From Vicinamibacterales bacterium (GTDB taxonomy: Bacteria > Acidobacteriota > Vicinamibacteria > Vicinamibacterales > Fen-181): a DNA stretch of 33,547 nucleotides. The DNA is taken from NCBI GenBank assembly GCA_029974175.1, contig JARKSS010000400.1, forward strand, positions 1 through 33,547, in the 5' to 3' direction. Of the stretch, positions 24,613 through 33,123 are shown one piece after another (the first letter of the stretch is position 1; every line of letters begins with the position of its first letter). Under the pieces are notes generated by a model. It was not told the DNA's origin. It worked only from the letters and a program-made list of their open reading frames with translations, and did not search any database. The position numbers and the translations under genes were made by a program.

Positions 24613-25997
24613 CACCGGCACTCACCCCCGTCGCCGCCTGGTTCGCGAGGCTGCTTGGGGCAGTCGTGGCGGGTGTCTTCGTGGTCTGGGCCTGCCGCGC
24701 CATCCAGCGCGCGTGCCCGCGGGCGGGACTGCTCGTGGCCGCTGGCGTCATTCTCAGGGCCTCCATCACCACCGCTTTGTTCTTCGTGTCGTACTTCGAT
24801 GTGCCGTGGCTGCGTGGGCTGCACACCGGCGACGGATTCTGGGCGCTCGCGCCTGACGCCCGCGGTTACGTCGCGGTGGCGATGGGCGACGCAGGGGCGG
24901 GGCCGGAAGCCGGGTCGTCGCCCGCGTTCACCGCCGCGCTGGCGCTCTGGATGCGGGTCGTGGGCGAGAGCCCCGCATCCGGAGCGTTCCTGAACCTCTG
25001 CTGCTACCTGGGGATCGCGTGGATCCTTGTTCGCACACTCCGGCGTCACGAGCGGGTCGCCCTGCCAGCCCTGGCCGCCTTCACCTTCTCACCAGCCCTG
25101 CTGATCTTCGGCAGCCAGTCCCTGAAGGACACCGTCTTCGTTCTGCTGCTGGCTGGCGTGTGTCTCGGGGCGTGGGCGTTGCTGCGGGAGCGACCGCGCG
25201 GCGGCCCTGAACTGGCGTTCGACATCGGCGTGGCGCTGCTCGTTGCGGTGACGCTGAAGCTCATGACTGGCATTCGCGGCTACGTTCCGGTCTTCGTCGG
25301 CCTGGCGTTTACGGTCGCGCTGGCGGCCGGAACGCTGTGGCCCCCGCGGCCGCGTGTCTGGTCCCGGTTGGGCCGCGCGGTGCTGCTGCTGCTCGTCGTG
25401 AACTCCCTCTGGATTGCCGGGCGCGGGGAGCAGACCCTAGCGCGGGCCCGGGATGCGGGGAGTGAACGGGCCGAGGCGGTGGCGGCTGCCCGCGCGGATG
25501 CCTCGGCGGTTCGGGACGGGGGTGTCCTCGACCGACTGGCACGCCCGTTCGACGTTATGCGGGCCCGGTTCACGAGGTCGGGCGGGAACACGAACCTCGG
25601 TCGCGAGGTTGCTGCCGTGGGGCTGAAGGGCCGGCTGGCGGCCCTTGGGTACGGCCTGCTGGTGGTGTTCGTTCCTTTCTCGCTGCTGACCGCCATCGGC
25701 GTGGTTCCGGCCGTGGGGAAGCAGGCGTTCATCCTGATTGCCGACCTCGACACGATCTTCATCGATCTCTCGCTTGGGGGCCTCGCGTGGGCCGCGTGGC
25801 GCGAGACCCGCACGCGCGGTTTGAACAAGGCCTACGCGCTGTTCGCCGGGTTGCTCGGCCTGACCCTCGCGCTGGCCCTCGGCTACGTCGTCACGAATTA
25901 CGGCACGCTGTTCCGCCTGCGCCTGATGGCCGTGGCGTCGTTCTGGATGACGGCGCTCGCGGTGCGGCGGAGGAGGACCGACCAGACCGATGCCTGA
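24609..25997 (+). CDS. Multipass membrane protein of a glycan locus, function unknown
   Basis: This 462-residue protein has about ten hydrophobic helices. It is not confidently recognised. Visible features are FSPALLIFGSQSLKDTVF (a Ser-Leu-Lys-Asp segment seen in some uncharacterised glycan-locus membrane proteins) and a soluble, Ala/Arg-rich loop at about residues 268-335 between helices. A polymerase or lipid-linked glycosyltransferase role is possible because it lies between two glycosyltransferases, but no defining motif of Wzy, GT39 or GT83 was identified. The GTG start at 24609 overlaps the upstream stop (GTGA), and the 3' end overlaps the next gene by 8 nt. Confidence 0.75.
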   Translation: MTPALTPVAAWFARLLGAVVAGVFVVWACRAIQRACPRAGLLVAAGVILRASITTALFFVSYFDVPWLRGLHTGDGFWALAPDARGYVAVAMGDAGAGPEAGSSPAFTAALALWMRVVGESPASGAFLNLCCYLGIAWILVRTLRRHERVALPALAAFTFSPALLIFGSQSLKDTVFVLLLAGVCLGAWALLRERPRGGPELAFDIGVALLVAVTLKLMTGIRGYVPVFVGLAFTVALAAGTLWPPRPRVWSRLGRAVLLLLVVNSLWIAGRGEQTLARARDAGSERAEAVAAARADASAVRDGGVLDRLARPFDVMRARFTRSGGNTNLGREVAAVGLKGRLAALGYGLLVVFVPFSLLTAIGVVPAVGKQAFILIADLDTIFIDLSLGGLAWAAWRETRTRGLNKAYALFAGLLGLTLALALGYVVTNYGTLFRLRLMAVASFWMTALAVRRRRTDQTDA

Positions 25998-27204
25998 AAC
26001 GCAGCCGCGCCGCATCAAGGTCGTGGGCACGATCGCACGGCTCAACGTCGGCGGGGCGGCGCGGCAGGCGGCCCTGCTGCACGCCGAGCTGTCCCACCGC
26101 GGCTTCGAGACCGTGCTCGTCCATGGGCGCGTTAGCCCTGGTGAGGCCGACCTCGAGGACCTGCTGCCGGCATCGCGCGACGGGGTGGTGAAGGTCGCCG
26201 AGCTTGGCGCCCGCATCCGCCCGCTCGATGATCTCAGGGCGTTGTTTGCGTTGGTCCGCGTCGTGTTCCGCGAGAAGCCGGACGTCGTGCACACGCACAC
26301 CGCCAAGGCGGGTGCCCTCGGCCGCCTGGCCGCCCTCGCCTACAACCTGACCCAGCCGCGATCGAAGCGATGCCTGGTCGTCCATACCTTTCACGGTCAC
26401 GTGTTCGAGGGGTACTTCGGTACAGCCGGCAGCGCCCTAGTCCGGATCAGCGAGCGCCTGCTCGCGAGGGTGACTGACCGGGTGGTCACGATTTCGCCCC
26501 GGCAGCGGGAGGCCATCATCGAGCGCTTCCGGATCGCGCCCGCCAGCCGGGTGTGCGTGGTCCCGCTGGGACTCGATCTCCGCAGCTTCCAGGCCGTCAA
26601 TGGCGTGGACCGCCGCTTTCGCCAGTCGCTCGGCTTTCCGGCGGATTCGTTCCTCCTGGGTTGCATCGGCCGCCTGGTGAAGGTGAAGGACGTGGGGACG
26701 CTTCTTGACGCGTTGGCCCTCGCCAGCGGGAAGGCGCCCGAGCTGCGGCTGGTGGTCGTGGGCGACGGTCCCGAGCGAGAGGGCCTCGAGCGCCGGGCAC
26801 GCATGCCCGACCTCGCCGGGCGCGTCGCGTTCACCAGCTGGCGCCGTGACCTTCCGTTCGTCTACGGAGGCCTGGACGCGGTTGTCCTCAGCTCGAGGAA
26901 CGAGGGGACGCCCGTCGCCCTGATCGAGGCGATGGCGGCGGGACGACCTGTTGTTGCCACCGCGGTCGGCGGCGTGCCCGACATCGTCGAGCACGGGCGC
27001 ACGGGCCTTCTCGTACCGCCGCAGGATCCGCAGGCGCTTGCCTCGGCGCTCGCGGCGCTTGCCGAATCTGCCGACCTGCGCGCGCGCATGGGGACGGAAG
27101 GGAAGACGACCGCGACCCGGTTCGACCGGGCACGCCTTCTCGATGACCTGGAAGGGCTCTACCGCGGGGGTCTGGCAAGGCGCCGGGGGCTGCACCCTGC
27201 GTGA
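25990..27204 (+). CDS. Glycosyltransferase family 4 protein
   Basis: This 404-residue GT-B retaining glycosyltransferase has an N-terminal acceptor domain with RLNVGGAARQA and DVVHTHTAKAGALGRLAA, and a C-terminal donor domain with GCIGRLVKVKD, VVVGDGPERE and the EX7E pair Glu305/Glu313 (NEGTPVALIEAMAAGRPVVA). The HTHTAKAG and FHGHVFEGYF segments are typical of GT4 enzymes of surface-glycan loci. It should transfer a hexose-type sugar from a nucleotide donor to the growing chain. It overlaps the preceding membrane protein by 8 nt and ends the plus-strand run; the convergent ligase stop is only 7 nt away. Confidence 0.9.
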   Translation: MPETQPRRIKVVGTIARLNVGGAARQAALLHAELSHRGFETVLVHGRVSPGEADLEDLLPASRDGVVKVAELGARIRPLDDLRALFALVRVVFREKPDVVHTHTAKAGALGRLAALAYNLTQPRSKRCLVVHTFHGHVFEGYFGTAGSALVRISERLLARVTDRVVTISPRQREAIIERFRIAPASRVCVVPLGLDLRSFQAVNGVDRRFRQSLGFPADSFLLGCIGRLVKVKDVGTLLDALALASGKAPELRLVVVGDGPEREGLERRARMPDLAGRVAFTSWRRDLPFVYGGLDAVVLSSRNEGTPVALIEAMAAGRPVVATAVGGVPDIVEHGRTGLLVPPQDPQALASALAALAESADLRARMGTEGKTTATRFDRARLLDDLEGLYRGGLARRRGLHPA

Positions 27205-27211
27205 GGCCGTC

Positions 27212-29176
27212 CTATCGCAGGATGCGAGGCGTTCCCACCCTGACCCTGGTGTCGATCGGCGCGCCGTCGCCACCGGAGACTGGCACCGGCACGACCGAGG
27301 CGCGCAGTTCCAGCGGCACGAAGCGCCGCCGTTGGTCGCCGGGCAGCCGCACCACCGCCTCCCGCCACTCACGCTCCACCACTAGGCGGCTCACGACCTC
27401 ACCATCCACGAGCAGCCTGATCACGGCCGGGCCCGCCGGCGAAGACAGGGGGATGGCCACCTCGCGCGCGTCGCCCGGCACGAAGACCTGGGCGCGCCGG
27501 GCCATCCAGCGGAATCGCCGTCCTCCCGGGTCGGTGTGCGTGGCCGAGAACCCCATGACGGCCCGCGACAGGTCGGCTCGACGGAGTTCCGCGCGAGCGC
27601 GCGGGACGGCGGAAAGCACGATGGCGAAAGCGAGCAGCGTGGCGGTCCGCAGGCCGACCGTGAGGACTCGCCGCCGGCGCCCGGCTGCAGCCGGCTCCGG
27701 AGCCTCTTTCCTCAGGGTGGATGCCATTCCCGGGAGCAGGCCCAGCGCCATCCAGAACGGCACGGCGGTTTCGAACACGAGCAGCGGGTGGCCGGCAAAC
27801 CAAGTCAGCACATAGGCGGTCACCCCTCCGGCCAGGCAGGTGAGGAGCGGATCGGAACGCGCCGTGGCCGCAGGGGTAGCGGAGACGACCAACGTCCACG
27901 CCGGCCACAGCACGCACGCGAGCAGCGCGACCAGCAGGCCCAGCCCCAGCAGGCCGAGCTCGGCCAGCACCTGCAGGAAATTGTTGTGCGCGTTTTCGCG
28001 ATACCCCCAGCCGGGCGAGGCATACGCTGGCGAGAGGGCGTAGAAGCGACCCACCCCCACACCAAACACCGGGTGCGCCGCGAACATCCGCAGGGCCGTC
28101 GCCCCTTGCTGAAGCCGCCACTCCAACGCGGTGCCGGCCGGGGTTCGCGGAGTCCAGTGAAGGTAGGCCCCAGCGAGGATGACCAGGCCGGCCGCGCCGC
28201 CGGCAGCGGCCAGCGTCGCGGCGCGGCTGCCGTTCCGGCGCCAGGCGAGCGCCGCCAAGGCGATGGCCACGATCGCGGGTGCGGCCAGGCCGATGCGCGA
28301 CCCCGTCATCCACAGACCAGCCAGCGCGAGGATGCCGGCGACACCCCAGATCACCAGGTACCGGCGGTCTGCGAGAATCAGCCCACCGACGGCGCCCAGG
28401 GCGAGTGCGTAGTACGAGCCGGCGGCATTGACATCCGGACCGACCGAGCTGAGACGCACGCTGGCGATCCCGGCCGGGAAGGCTTCATCCCACCCGGAGG
28501 CGGCCGCGGTCCAAATCACCGTGTAGACCGCTGCCGCGGCCGTCGCTGCCGCGCCGGCCGCAAGCGCCCGGGCGCCCTGCAGTCCAAGACGCGGCCATCG
28601 CCGGGAAAGCACGATGGCAGCCACGAACAGCGCAACCGCCTCGAGCACCTGGAACGCGGGAGTTATCGGCGCCCGAAACCGCGCCCCCGCTCCGGCAGAC
28701 CCGAGGTAGTCGTGCCACAGGAAGCGGAAGAGTGCCCGCAGGTAGGGTGCCGGAAAGTCCACGGTGACGTGTTGCGCGGCCAGGTTCACGGCGAGCGACG
28801 CGACGACGGTAACGCCGAAGAGCGGGGCGAGGCCGAGTGCGAGGTCCGCGGCGGGAGGCTCGTGTCCCGTGCGTACCGCTGCGTGCGAGGCTTCGTGTGC
28901 AAGCCAGCCGGCGAGAAAGGCCAGCACGACCGGCTCGGTGAGGCTCGATGCCGCCCCGAGCCGCGCGGCCGCCAGCGCGCCCAGCGGTGCCAGCGCCGCG
29001 GTCGCCACCCAGCCGGCAGCAGGCCGGAGCGCCGAGACGGCCAGCAGGATGGCCGCGAGCAGCTTCGGGGTCCGGGGGCCCGGGCTGATGAAGACCGAGG
29101 CCAACGGCAGCGCGGCCGCGACGAACGCGAGCGCCTGCGCCCAGAAACGGGCTTGCCCGGGCCTCGTACCTCTCAC
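27212..29176 (-). CDS. O-antigen ligase/polymerase-like membrane protein (Wzy_C family)
   Basis: This 654-residue protein has 11-12 hydrophobic helices, then a large C-terminal soluble region of about 110 residues, probably periplasmic. The key segment RENAHNNFLQVLAELG holds the histidine of the Wzy_C/WaaL family, which joins lipid-linked glycans to lipid A-core or polymerises them in the periplasm. The GTG at 29176 is chosen because it overlaps the methyltransferase stop (GTGA) and is preceded by GGGGAGAAGG; an upstream TTG at 29207-29209 lies inside that gene. The beta-rich C-terminal extension (around VIRLLVDGEVVSRLVVE) is not part of minimal WaaL proteins. Confidence 0.85.
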   Translation of the reverse strand: MRGTRPGQARFWAQALAFVAAALPLASVFISPGPRTPKLLAAILLAVSALRPAAGWVATAALAPLGALAAARLGAASSLTEPVVLAFLAGWLAHEASHAAVRTGHEPPAADLALGLAPLFGVTVVASLAVNLAAQHVTVDFPAPYLRALFRFLWHDYLGSAGAGARFRAPITPAFQVLEAVALFVAAIVLSRRWPRLGLQGARALAAGAAATAAAAVYTVIWTAAASGWDEAFPAGIASVRLSSVGPDVNAAGSYYALALGAVGGLILADRRYLVIWGVAGILALAGLWMTGSRIGLAAPAIVAIALAALAWRRNGSRAATLAAAGGAAGLVILAGAYLHWTPRTPAGTALEWRLQQGATALRMFAAHPVFGVGVGRFYALSPAYASPGWGYRENAHNNFLQVLAELGLLGLGLLVALLACVLWPAWTLVVSATPAATARSDPLLTCLAGGVTAYVLTWFAGHPLLVFETAVPFWMALGLLPGMASTLRKEAPEPAAAGRRRRVLTVGLRTATLLAFAIVLSAVPRARAELRRADLSRAVMGFSATHTDPGGRRFRWMARRAQVFVPGDAREVAIPLSSPAGPAVIRLLVDGEVVSRLVVEREWREAVVRLPGDQRRRFVPLELRASVVPVPVSGGDGAPIDTRVRVGTPRILR

Positions 29177-30594
29177 GCCTTCTCCCCAATCACCGCGTAG
29201 TCGAGCCAACTGAAAAGCAACCGGTTCAGGGTGTCCACGTTCCGGTTGAACTGCTCGACGACCTCGGCGACAACCTCGCCTTCCGACAGCAGCGTCCGCG
29301 GCAGCCGCTGCAGGCGCGCCTCAGGAGGGTACGGCGAACTGTACCGGATCTCGACGTTGGTGAAGCCGGCCGCACTCACCAGGTAACTGAGCGTCTCGGG
29401 GTGGACCGGCCGGACGTGGGTGAGATCGCGCACGTAGCTCGAGAAGAAGGCGGCCCAGCACGCCACGTTGATGGTCTCGAGCACCACTCGGCCGCCTGGC
29501 CGCAGGCAGCGGTGCGCGAGATTGAGCAGGTGGAGGAGGCGGTCGGGTGGAAGGTGCTCGACGACCTGCCCCGCGAACAGGCCGCCGAGCGACTGGTCGG
29601 CCAGCGCCTCGAGGTGCGCGATGCCGTCGCCTTCGACGACGTCGAGGCCGAGCTCGCGGCATCGCCGCACCATCTCGGGGTTCAGCTCGACGCCGCGCGC
29701 GCGGATGCCGCGCTCGCCCAGCAGGCGCAGCAGCTCGCCGCGGCCGCACCCGATGTCGAGGACGTCCTGCGCCCCGGCGAACAGCGGGACGTAGTCGGCG
29801 TGGCGTGCCTCGATTTCCTCCTGGCTGCCCCGGTAGCAGTCCTCGAACCCGGCGTAGGCCGTCGCGCTCTGCGGTTCGGCCAGGGCGTCGCGCTGCGCCG
29901 TTTCGAGGGAGACGGCTGCGGGCGCCACCGGAGCGACGCCCGGCGGCGGGGCGTCGCGGACGCTTTCGGCGGCACGGCCGCGCATCGCGTCCACGCGAGC
30001 CTCGAGTCGCCGCTGCCGCGCGAGCGCGGCCTCCGTGCGCTTCAGCAGTTCGTCGCCCACCGCGTCGAGGCCGGCGGCCAGGCCGGCGCTGCGCGTCTCG
30101 ATCAGGCGACGAAGTTGCGCAACCTCGTGGCGGTCTTTCGTGTCAACGAACGCGGTGATTCGCTGGAGGTACTGGACGAGGTTCGACTCGAAGCGGGCGA
30201 GGGCCGCGGCTTCGTCGCGCAGGCCGTCCGCCAGGGCGGCCATCGCGTCACGTCCCTGCGAAGCCACCGCGTGCAAGCGGTTCAGGTGATCGACAAGGGC
30301 GGCGTTGAATGCCTGCTGCCGCTGGAACAGAGGAGCGATCACCCGCCAGATCCCCGAGGCGATGCGGCCACGCCAGCCGCCGGTGGCGACGGGCGACGGC
30401 CCGATGATCTCCCAGCCGCTGTTCAGCTCGGCCAGTCGTGTGGCGTCCGGACCAGGCGGGAGAGCCGGGTCGAACGGCGGGCGCGACGCCGCGCGATCGA
30501 CGGAGGTCAGTGCCTCGTTGTACGCGCGGTCGGCCTCGAGCCGCTGCTGGTCGAGCCGCGCCAGGTCCTCTTCCGTGACAGTGATCTTCGCCAC
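29173..30594 (-). CDS. Coiled-coil SAM-dependent methyltransferase, possible glycan chain terminator
   Basis: This 473-residue protein has two parts. Residues about 95-215 are a long helical, coiled-coil-like segment rich in Ala, Arg, Leu and Glu. Residues about 240-450 are a class I methyltransferase with DIGCGRG at 280-286, an acidic residue in GVELNPE and a catalytic-region segment FAGQVVEHLPPDRL. The protein resembles methyltransferases of O-antigen loci that methylate the non-reducing end, such as WbdD, but has the coiled coil before the methyltransferase and no kinase domain. The GTG at 30594 has GAGG 6 nt upstream. It overlaps the ligase gene (GTGA). Confidence 0.83.
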   Translation of the reverse strand: MAKITVTEEDLARLDQQRLEADRAYNEALTSVDRAASRPPFDPALPPGPDATRLAELNSGWEIIGPSPVATGGWRGRIASGIWRVIAPLFQRQQAFNAALVDHLNRLHAVASQGRDAMAALADGLRDEAAALARFESNLVQYLQRITAFVDTKDRHEVAQLRRLIETRSAGLAAGLDAVGDELLKRTEAALARQRRLEARVDAMRGRAAESVRDAPPPGVAPVAPAAVSLETAQRDALAEPQSATAYAGFEDCYRGSQEEIEARHADYVPLFAGAQDVLDIGCGRGELLRLLGERGIRARGVELNPEMVRRCRELGLDVVEGDGIAHLEALADQSLGGLFAGQVVEHLPPDRLLHLLNLAHRCLRPGGRVVLETINVACWAAFFSSYVRDLTHVRPVHPETLSYLVSAAGFTNVEIRYSSPYPPEARLQRLPRTLLSEGEVVAEVVEQFNRNVDTLNRLLFSWLDYAVIGEKA

Positions 30595-30604
30595 CCTGAA
30601 CCTC

Positions 30605-30673
30605 GTCCTTCTCCCCTGGCCACCGTGTGCCTGCTTGGCTGCCGCAAAGGCCTTTCTGCTCTGTCCTTCTCCC
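30605..30673 (-). repeat. Direct repeat in a purine-rich intercistronic stretch
   Basis: The 11-nt string GTCCTTCTCCC occurs at 30605-30615 and 30663-30673 (plus strand), 58 nt apart. The 108-nt gap 30595-30702 is strongly purine-biased on the transcribed-sense (minus) strand. The downstream copy lies just before the ribosome-binding site of the methyltransferase. Confidence 0.5.
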
Positions 30674-30702
30674 TTGTGCCTTCGACCTTGAGCCTTTTTC
30701 TT

Positions 30703-32085
30703 TCACCCTTCGAGTAGGTCCACCCCGACGCCCCACTCCGACGCGATCAGGCGCGCGGCTTCCATTGGATCGGGACGCAGGTGCGCCGGCAGGTCGTGCA
30801 CTCGCGGGGCGGGGCACGCCAGGGCGTGCGCAATCGCCGCGCGGTAGTCGTTCACGGCCGACTCCATGGTGTGGTTGGCCGACCAGCAGGCGCGCGCGGC
30901 CCGGCCCAGCGCCTCGCGGAGCGCCACGTCGTCATGCAGCCGCCGCATCGCCCGCTCGAGTTGGCGCTGCTCGTCGGTGAGGCTCACCGCCACTGACACG
31001 GGCTCGTCCGGCGTGCCGGAACGCGCAAGCGGGGCGGGCAGCACGTCCCACGTCTCCGGGTCGAGCATCCGCACCTCGCCACCGTGGGCCAGATCGGTCA
31101 CCACTGTGGGCTTTCCCGCCGCCAGCGCCCGAAGCCAGGCTGCGGAAGTCTCCCGCCCGGTGGGCCATCGCAGCGACAGGCAGACGTCGCACATCGCCAC
31201 GTGGTCGTCGAGCTCCTCATCCGGGACGTACCCGGCGAAGTGGACGCGGTCGGCCACGCCGAGCGCCTCTGCCTCGGCAGCGGGGTCATAGTGCGCGACC
31301 CTCCCGCCCGCCAAAAGAAGGTGGGTTGACGCCGGCATGGCCGCGAACGCGCGCAGGATGGACGGGATACGCTTCTCGGGCGTGACCAGGCCGTACGCGG
31401 CAAACAGCACCGCGTCGCGAGGCACCCCATACCGGTCTCGCAGCTTGCGGCCGCGGACGGGAGCGTTCCGATCGAGCGGGTCGGGCATCCCGGACCGGAG
31501 GCTCCGCACCATCACGGACGGGTAGTCCTCCGAGAGGTCCTGCGCCAGGCCCGGGCTGTGCACGGCCACCAGCCGCGCCGTGCGGACCACCCAGCGCAGC
31601 ATCGGGTAGAAGTAGTAGATCGATCCCGCCAGCGAATCGATGACGAGCCGCGACACGTCCGGCGGTGCGTCGGGGTGGTTGTAGCGGAACTCGGCGCGGT
31701 ACGCGTCGCGGCCGCGGCGGACGACCGAAGCCGGCGCCCCCTCGGGTGCGGCCAGCAGGAGCCTGCCCCGCGCGTGGTGCAGCTGGCCGTCGTGCAGGAC
31801 CACGAGGCCGGGGTAACGGGCCAGGTGGGGCCAGATGAAGTCGTGGCAGGGTGCGTTGCCCAGCTGGTACACGTTCAGGTCATAGGGCCGCTGCAACTGG
31901 CGCCAAGCGAACTCATGGGCCGGGAAGACCGGGAGAGCCGTGCCGTCGAGGGGTTGCGCGGCCTCTGTCGCGGTGTACACGTCGATGTCGTGCGCCGCGG
32001 CCAGCCGCGGCAACAAGTCGGCGTTGTAGGCCGCGATGCCCGACCGTTCGGGGGGGAGCGGCGTGAACCACGCGAGGCGCGCCAT
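30703..32085 (-). CDS. Glycosyltransferase family 4 protein
   Basis: This 460-residue GT-B enzyme opens with WFTPLPPERSGIAAYNADLL, typical of GT4 proteins of glycan clusters. The acceptor domain contains VLHDGQLHHARG, and the donor domain contains VLFAAYGLVTPEKRIPSILRAF, LLLAGG and a RWPTGRETSAAWLRALAAGKPTVV-like segment. In that segment Glu and Ala-Leu replace the full EX7E pattern, so the second acidic residue is not obvious. It should add a sugar at the cytoplasmic face. It is the first gene of the minus-strand operon with the methyltransferase and ligase. The ATG lies 8 nt after a TACAAT -10 box and lacks a Shine-Dalgarno. Confidence 0.87.
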   Translation of the reverse strand: MARLAWFTPLPPERSGIAAYNADLLPRLAAAHDIDVYTATEAAQPLDGTALPVFPAHEFAWRQLQRPYDLNVYQLGNAPCHDFIWPHLARYPGLVVLHDGQLHHARGRLLLAAPEGAPASVVRRGRDAYRAEFRYNHPDAPPDVSRLVIDSLAGSIYYFYPMLRWVVRTARLVAVHSPGLAQDLSEDYPSVMVRSLRSGMPDPLDRNAPVRGRKLRDRYGVPRDAVLFAAYGLVTPEKRIPSILRAFAAMPASTHLLLAGGRVAHYDPAAEAEALGVADRVHFAGYVPDEELDDHVAMCDVCLSLRWPTGRETSAAWLRALAAGKPTVVTDLAHGGEVRMLDPETWDVLPAPLARSGTPDEPVSVAVSLTDEQRQLERAMRRLHDDVALREALGRAARACWSANHTMESAVNDYRAAIAHALACPAPRVHDLPAHLRPDPMEAARLIASEWGVGVDLLEG

Positions 32086-32093
32086 GTGGCGCT

Positions 32094-32099
32094 ATTGTA
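32094..32099 (-). promoter_or_regulatory. -10-like box directly upstream of the glycosyltransferase start
   Basis: TACAAT on the minus strand (plus-strand ATTGTA) matches the -10 consensus at five of six positions and ends 8 nt before the ATG at 32085. No -35 match was found at 16-18 nt. Initiation 6-8 nt downstream would give a leaderless or nearly leaderless mRNA. Confidence 0.4.
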
Positions 32100-32173
32100 G
32101 CCGCGCGGCGCTGCGACCGGCGCACCTCGCCGCGTGGGGGCCGATTCCCGGGGCGCGATCGGGGCGCGACGCG

Positions 32174-32203
32174 TTGACTTGCCTCGGACCCGTCCATTAC
32201 GAT
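32174..32203 (+). promoter_or_regulatory. Predicted sigma70-type promoter of the nuo operon
   Basis: TTGACT (32174-32179) and TACGAT (32198-32203) are 18 nt apart, matching five and four of six consensus bases. Transcription would start near 32210, giving a leader of about 70 nt to nuoA. Confidence 0.6.
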
Positions 32204-32243
32204 TGAGTGATTTTCCGAGAAAGAACGAGCGGGCACCGAGGGG

Positions 32244-32261
32244 CGGGCCAGACGCGGCCCG
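32244..32261 (+). other. Hairpin in the nuoA leader
   Basis: CGGGCC (32244-32249) pairs with GGCCCG (32256-32261) around a 6-nt loop, 20 nt before the nuoA start. It may affect mRNA stability or translation. No U-run follows. Confidence 0.35.
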
Positions 32262-32281
32262 GCGATTGAGAAACGGTTCAC

Positions 32282-32641
32282 ATGCAAGGCTGGATCTCGA
32301 TCTTGCTGCTGCTGCTGCTCGGCGTCGCCTTCGGCGCCGGGTCGGTGGTCCTGTCGGGCCTGCTGGGGCCGAGGAAGCCGACACCCGAGAAGGCCGCCCC
32401 GTACGAGTGCGGGATGCCGCCGGTCTCCGACGCGCGCGAGCGCCACCCGGTGAAGTTCTACCTGGTGGCGATGATCTTCCTGCTCTTCGACATCGAGGTG
32501 GCGTTCCTCTACCCCTGGGCGATGGCGCTGCGCGACCTTCGCTGGGTGGGGTTCGCCCAGGTGCTGGTGTTCTTCGCGATCCTGCTCGCCGGGTACGTCT
32601 ACATCTGGCGCAAGGGCGCGCTGAACTGGGACAAGCCGTGA
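32282..32641 (+). CDS. nuoA: NADH-quinone oxidoreductase subunit A
   Basis: This 119-residue membrane subunit of respiratory complex I has three hydrophobic helices (about residues 4-28, 58-80 and 88-109). Between the first two lies the conserved loop [21 protein letters not shown], whose Tyr-Glu-Cys-Gly motif carries the Cys that reports active/deactive state in mitochondrial ND3. [12 protein letters not shown] in the second helix is diagnostic. It lies at the quinone-site end of the membrane arm. It is the first gene of the operon, preceded by a good promoter but a weak Shine-Dalgarno. Its stop overlaps the nuoB start (GTGA). Confidence 0.95.
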   Translation: MQGWISILLLLLLGVAFGAGSVVLSGLLGPRKPTPEKAAPYECGMPPVSDARERHPVKFYLVAMIFLLFDIEVAFLYPWAMALRDLRWVGFAQVLVFFAILLAGYVYIWRKGALNWDKP

Positions 32642-33120
32642 GCCCCATGCCCGAATTCGAGATCCCGGTCCTGACGACGACCGTCGAGAAGATGGTGACG
32701 TGGGCGCGACGCTCGTCGATCTGGCCGGTCACCTTCGGCCTCGCCTGCTGCGCGATCGAGATGATGTCGATGAGCGGCCCCCGGTACGACATCGCGCGGT
32801 TCGGGGCCGAGGTCTTTCGCGGCTCGCCCCGCCAGTCGGACCTGATGATCGTCGCCGGGCGGTTGTCGCGGAAGATGGCGCCGGCACTCAGGCGCGTGTA
32901 CGACCAGATGCCCGAGCCGAAGTGGGTCATCTCGATGGGGGCCTGCGCCTCGGTCGGCGGCGTCTTCGACAACTACGCGATCGTCCAGGGGGTGGACCAG
33001 ATCGTCCCGGTGGACGTGTTCGTCCCCGGGTGTCCGCCGCGGCCCGAGTCGCTCATCTACGGCATCATGCAGCTCCAGAAGAAGATCGAGGAGTCGGGGT
33101 TCTCGAGGAAGGTCGGGTAG
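32638..33120 (+). CDS. nuoB: NADH-quinone oxidoreductase subunit B
   Basis: This 160-residue subunit holds the terminal [4Fe-4S] cluster N2 that passes electrons to quinone. The ligands are visible as Cys37-Cys38 ([10 protein letters not shown]), Cys103 (MGACAS) and Cys132 (PGCPPRPE). SSIWPVTF before the first motif and [15 protein letters not shown] after it are family hallmarks. The GTG at 32638 overlaps the nuoA stop as GTGA; an ATG at 32647 would shorten the protein by three residues and is equally plausible. The protein has no long N-terminal extension. nuoC begins 3 nt after the stop. Confidence 0.95.
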   Translation: MSPMPEFEIPVLTTTVEKMVTWARRSSIWPVTFGLACCAIEMMSMSGPRYDIARFGAEVFRGSPRQSDLMIVAGRLSRKMAPALRRVYDQMPEPKWVISMGACASVGGVFDNYAIVQGVDQIVPVDVFVPGCPPRPESLIYGIMQLQKKIEESGFSRKVG

Positions 33121-33123
33121 CCG

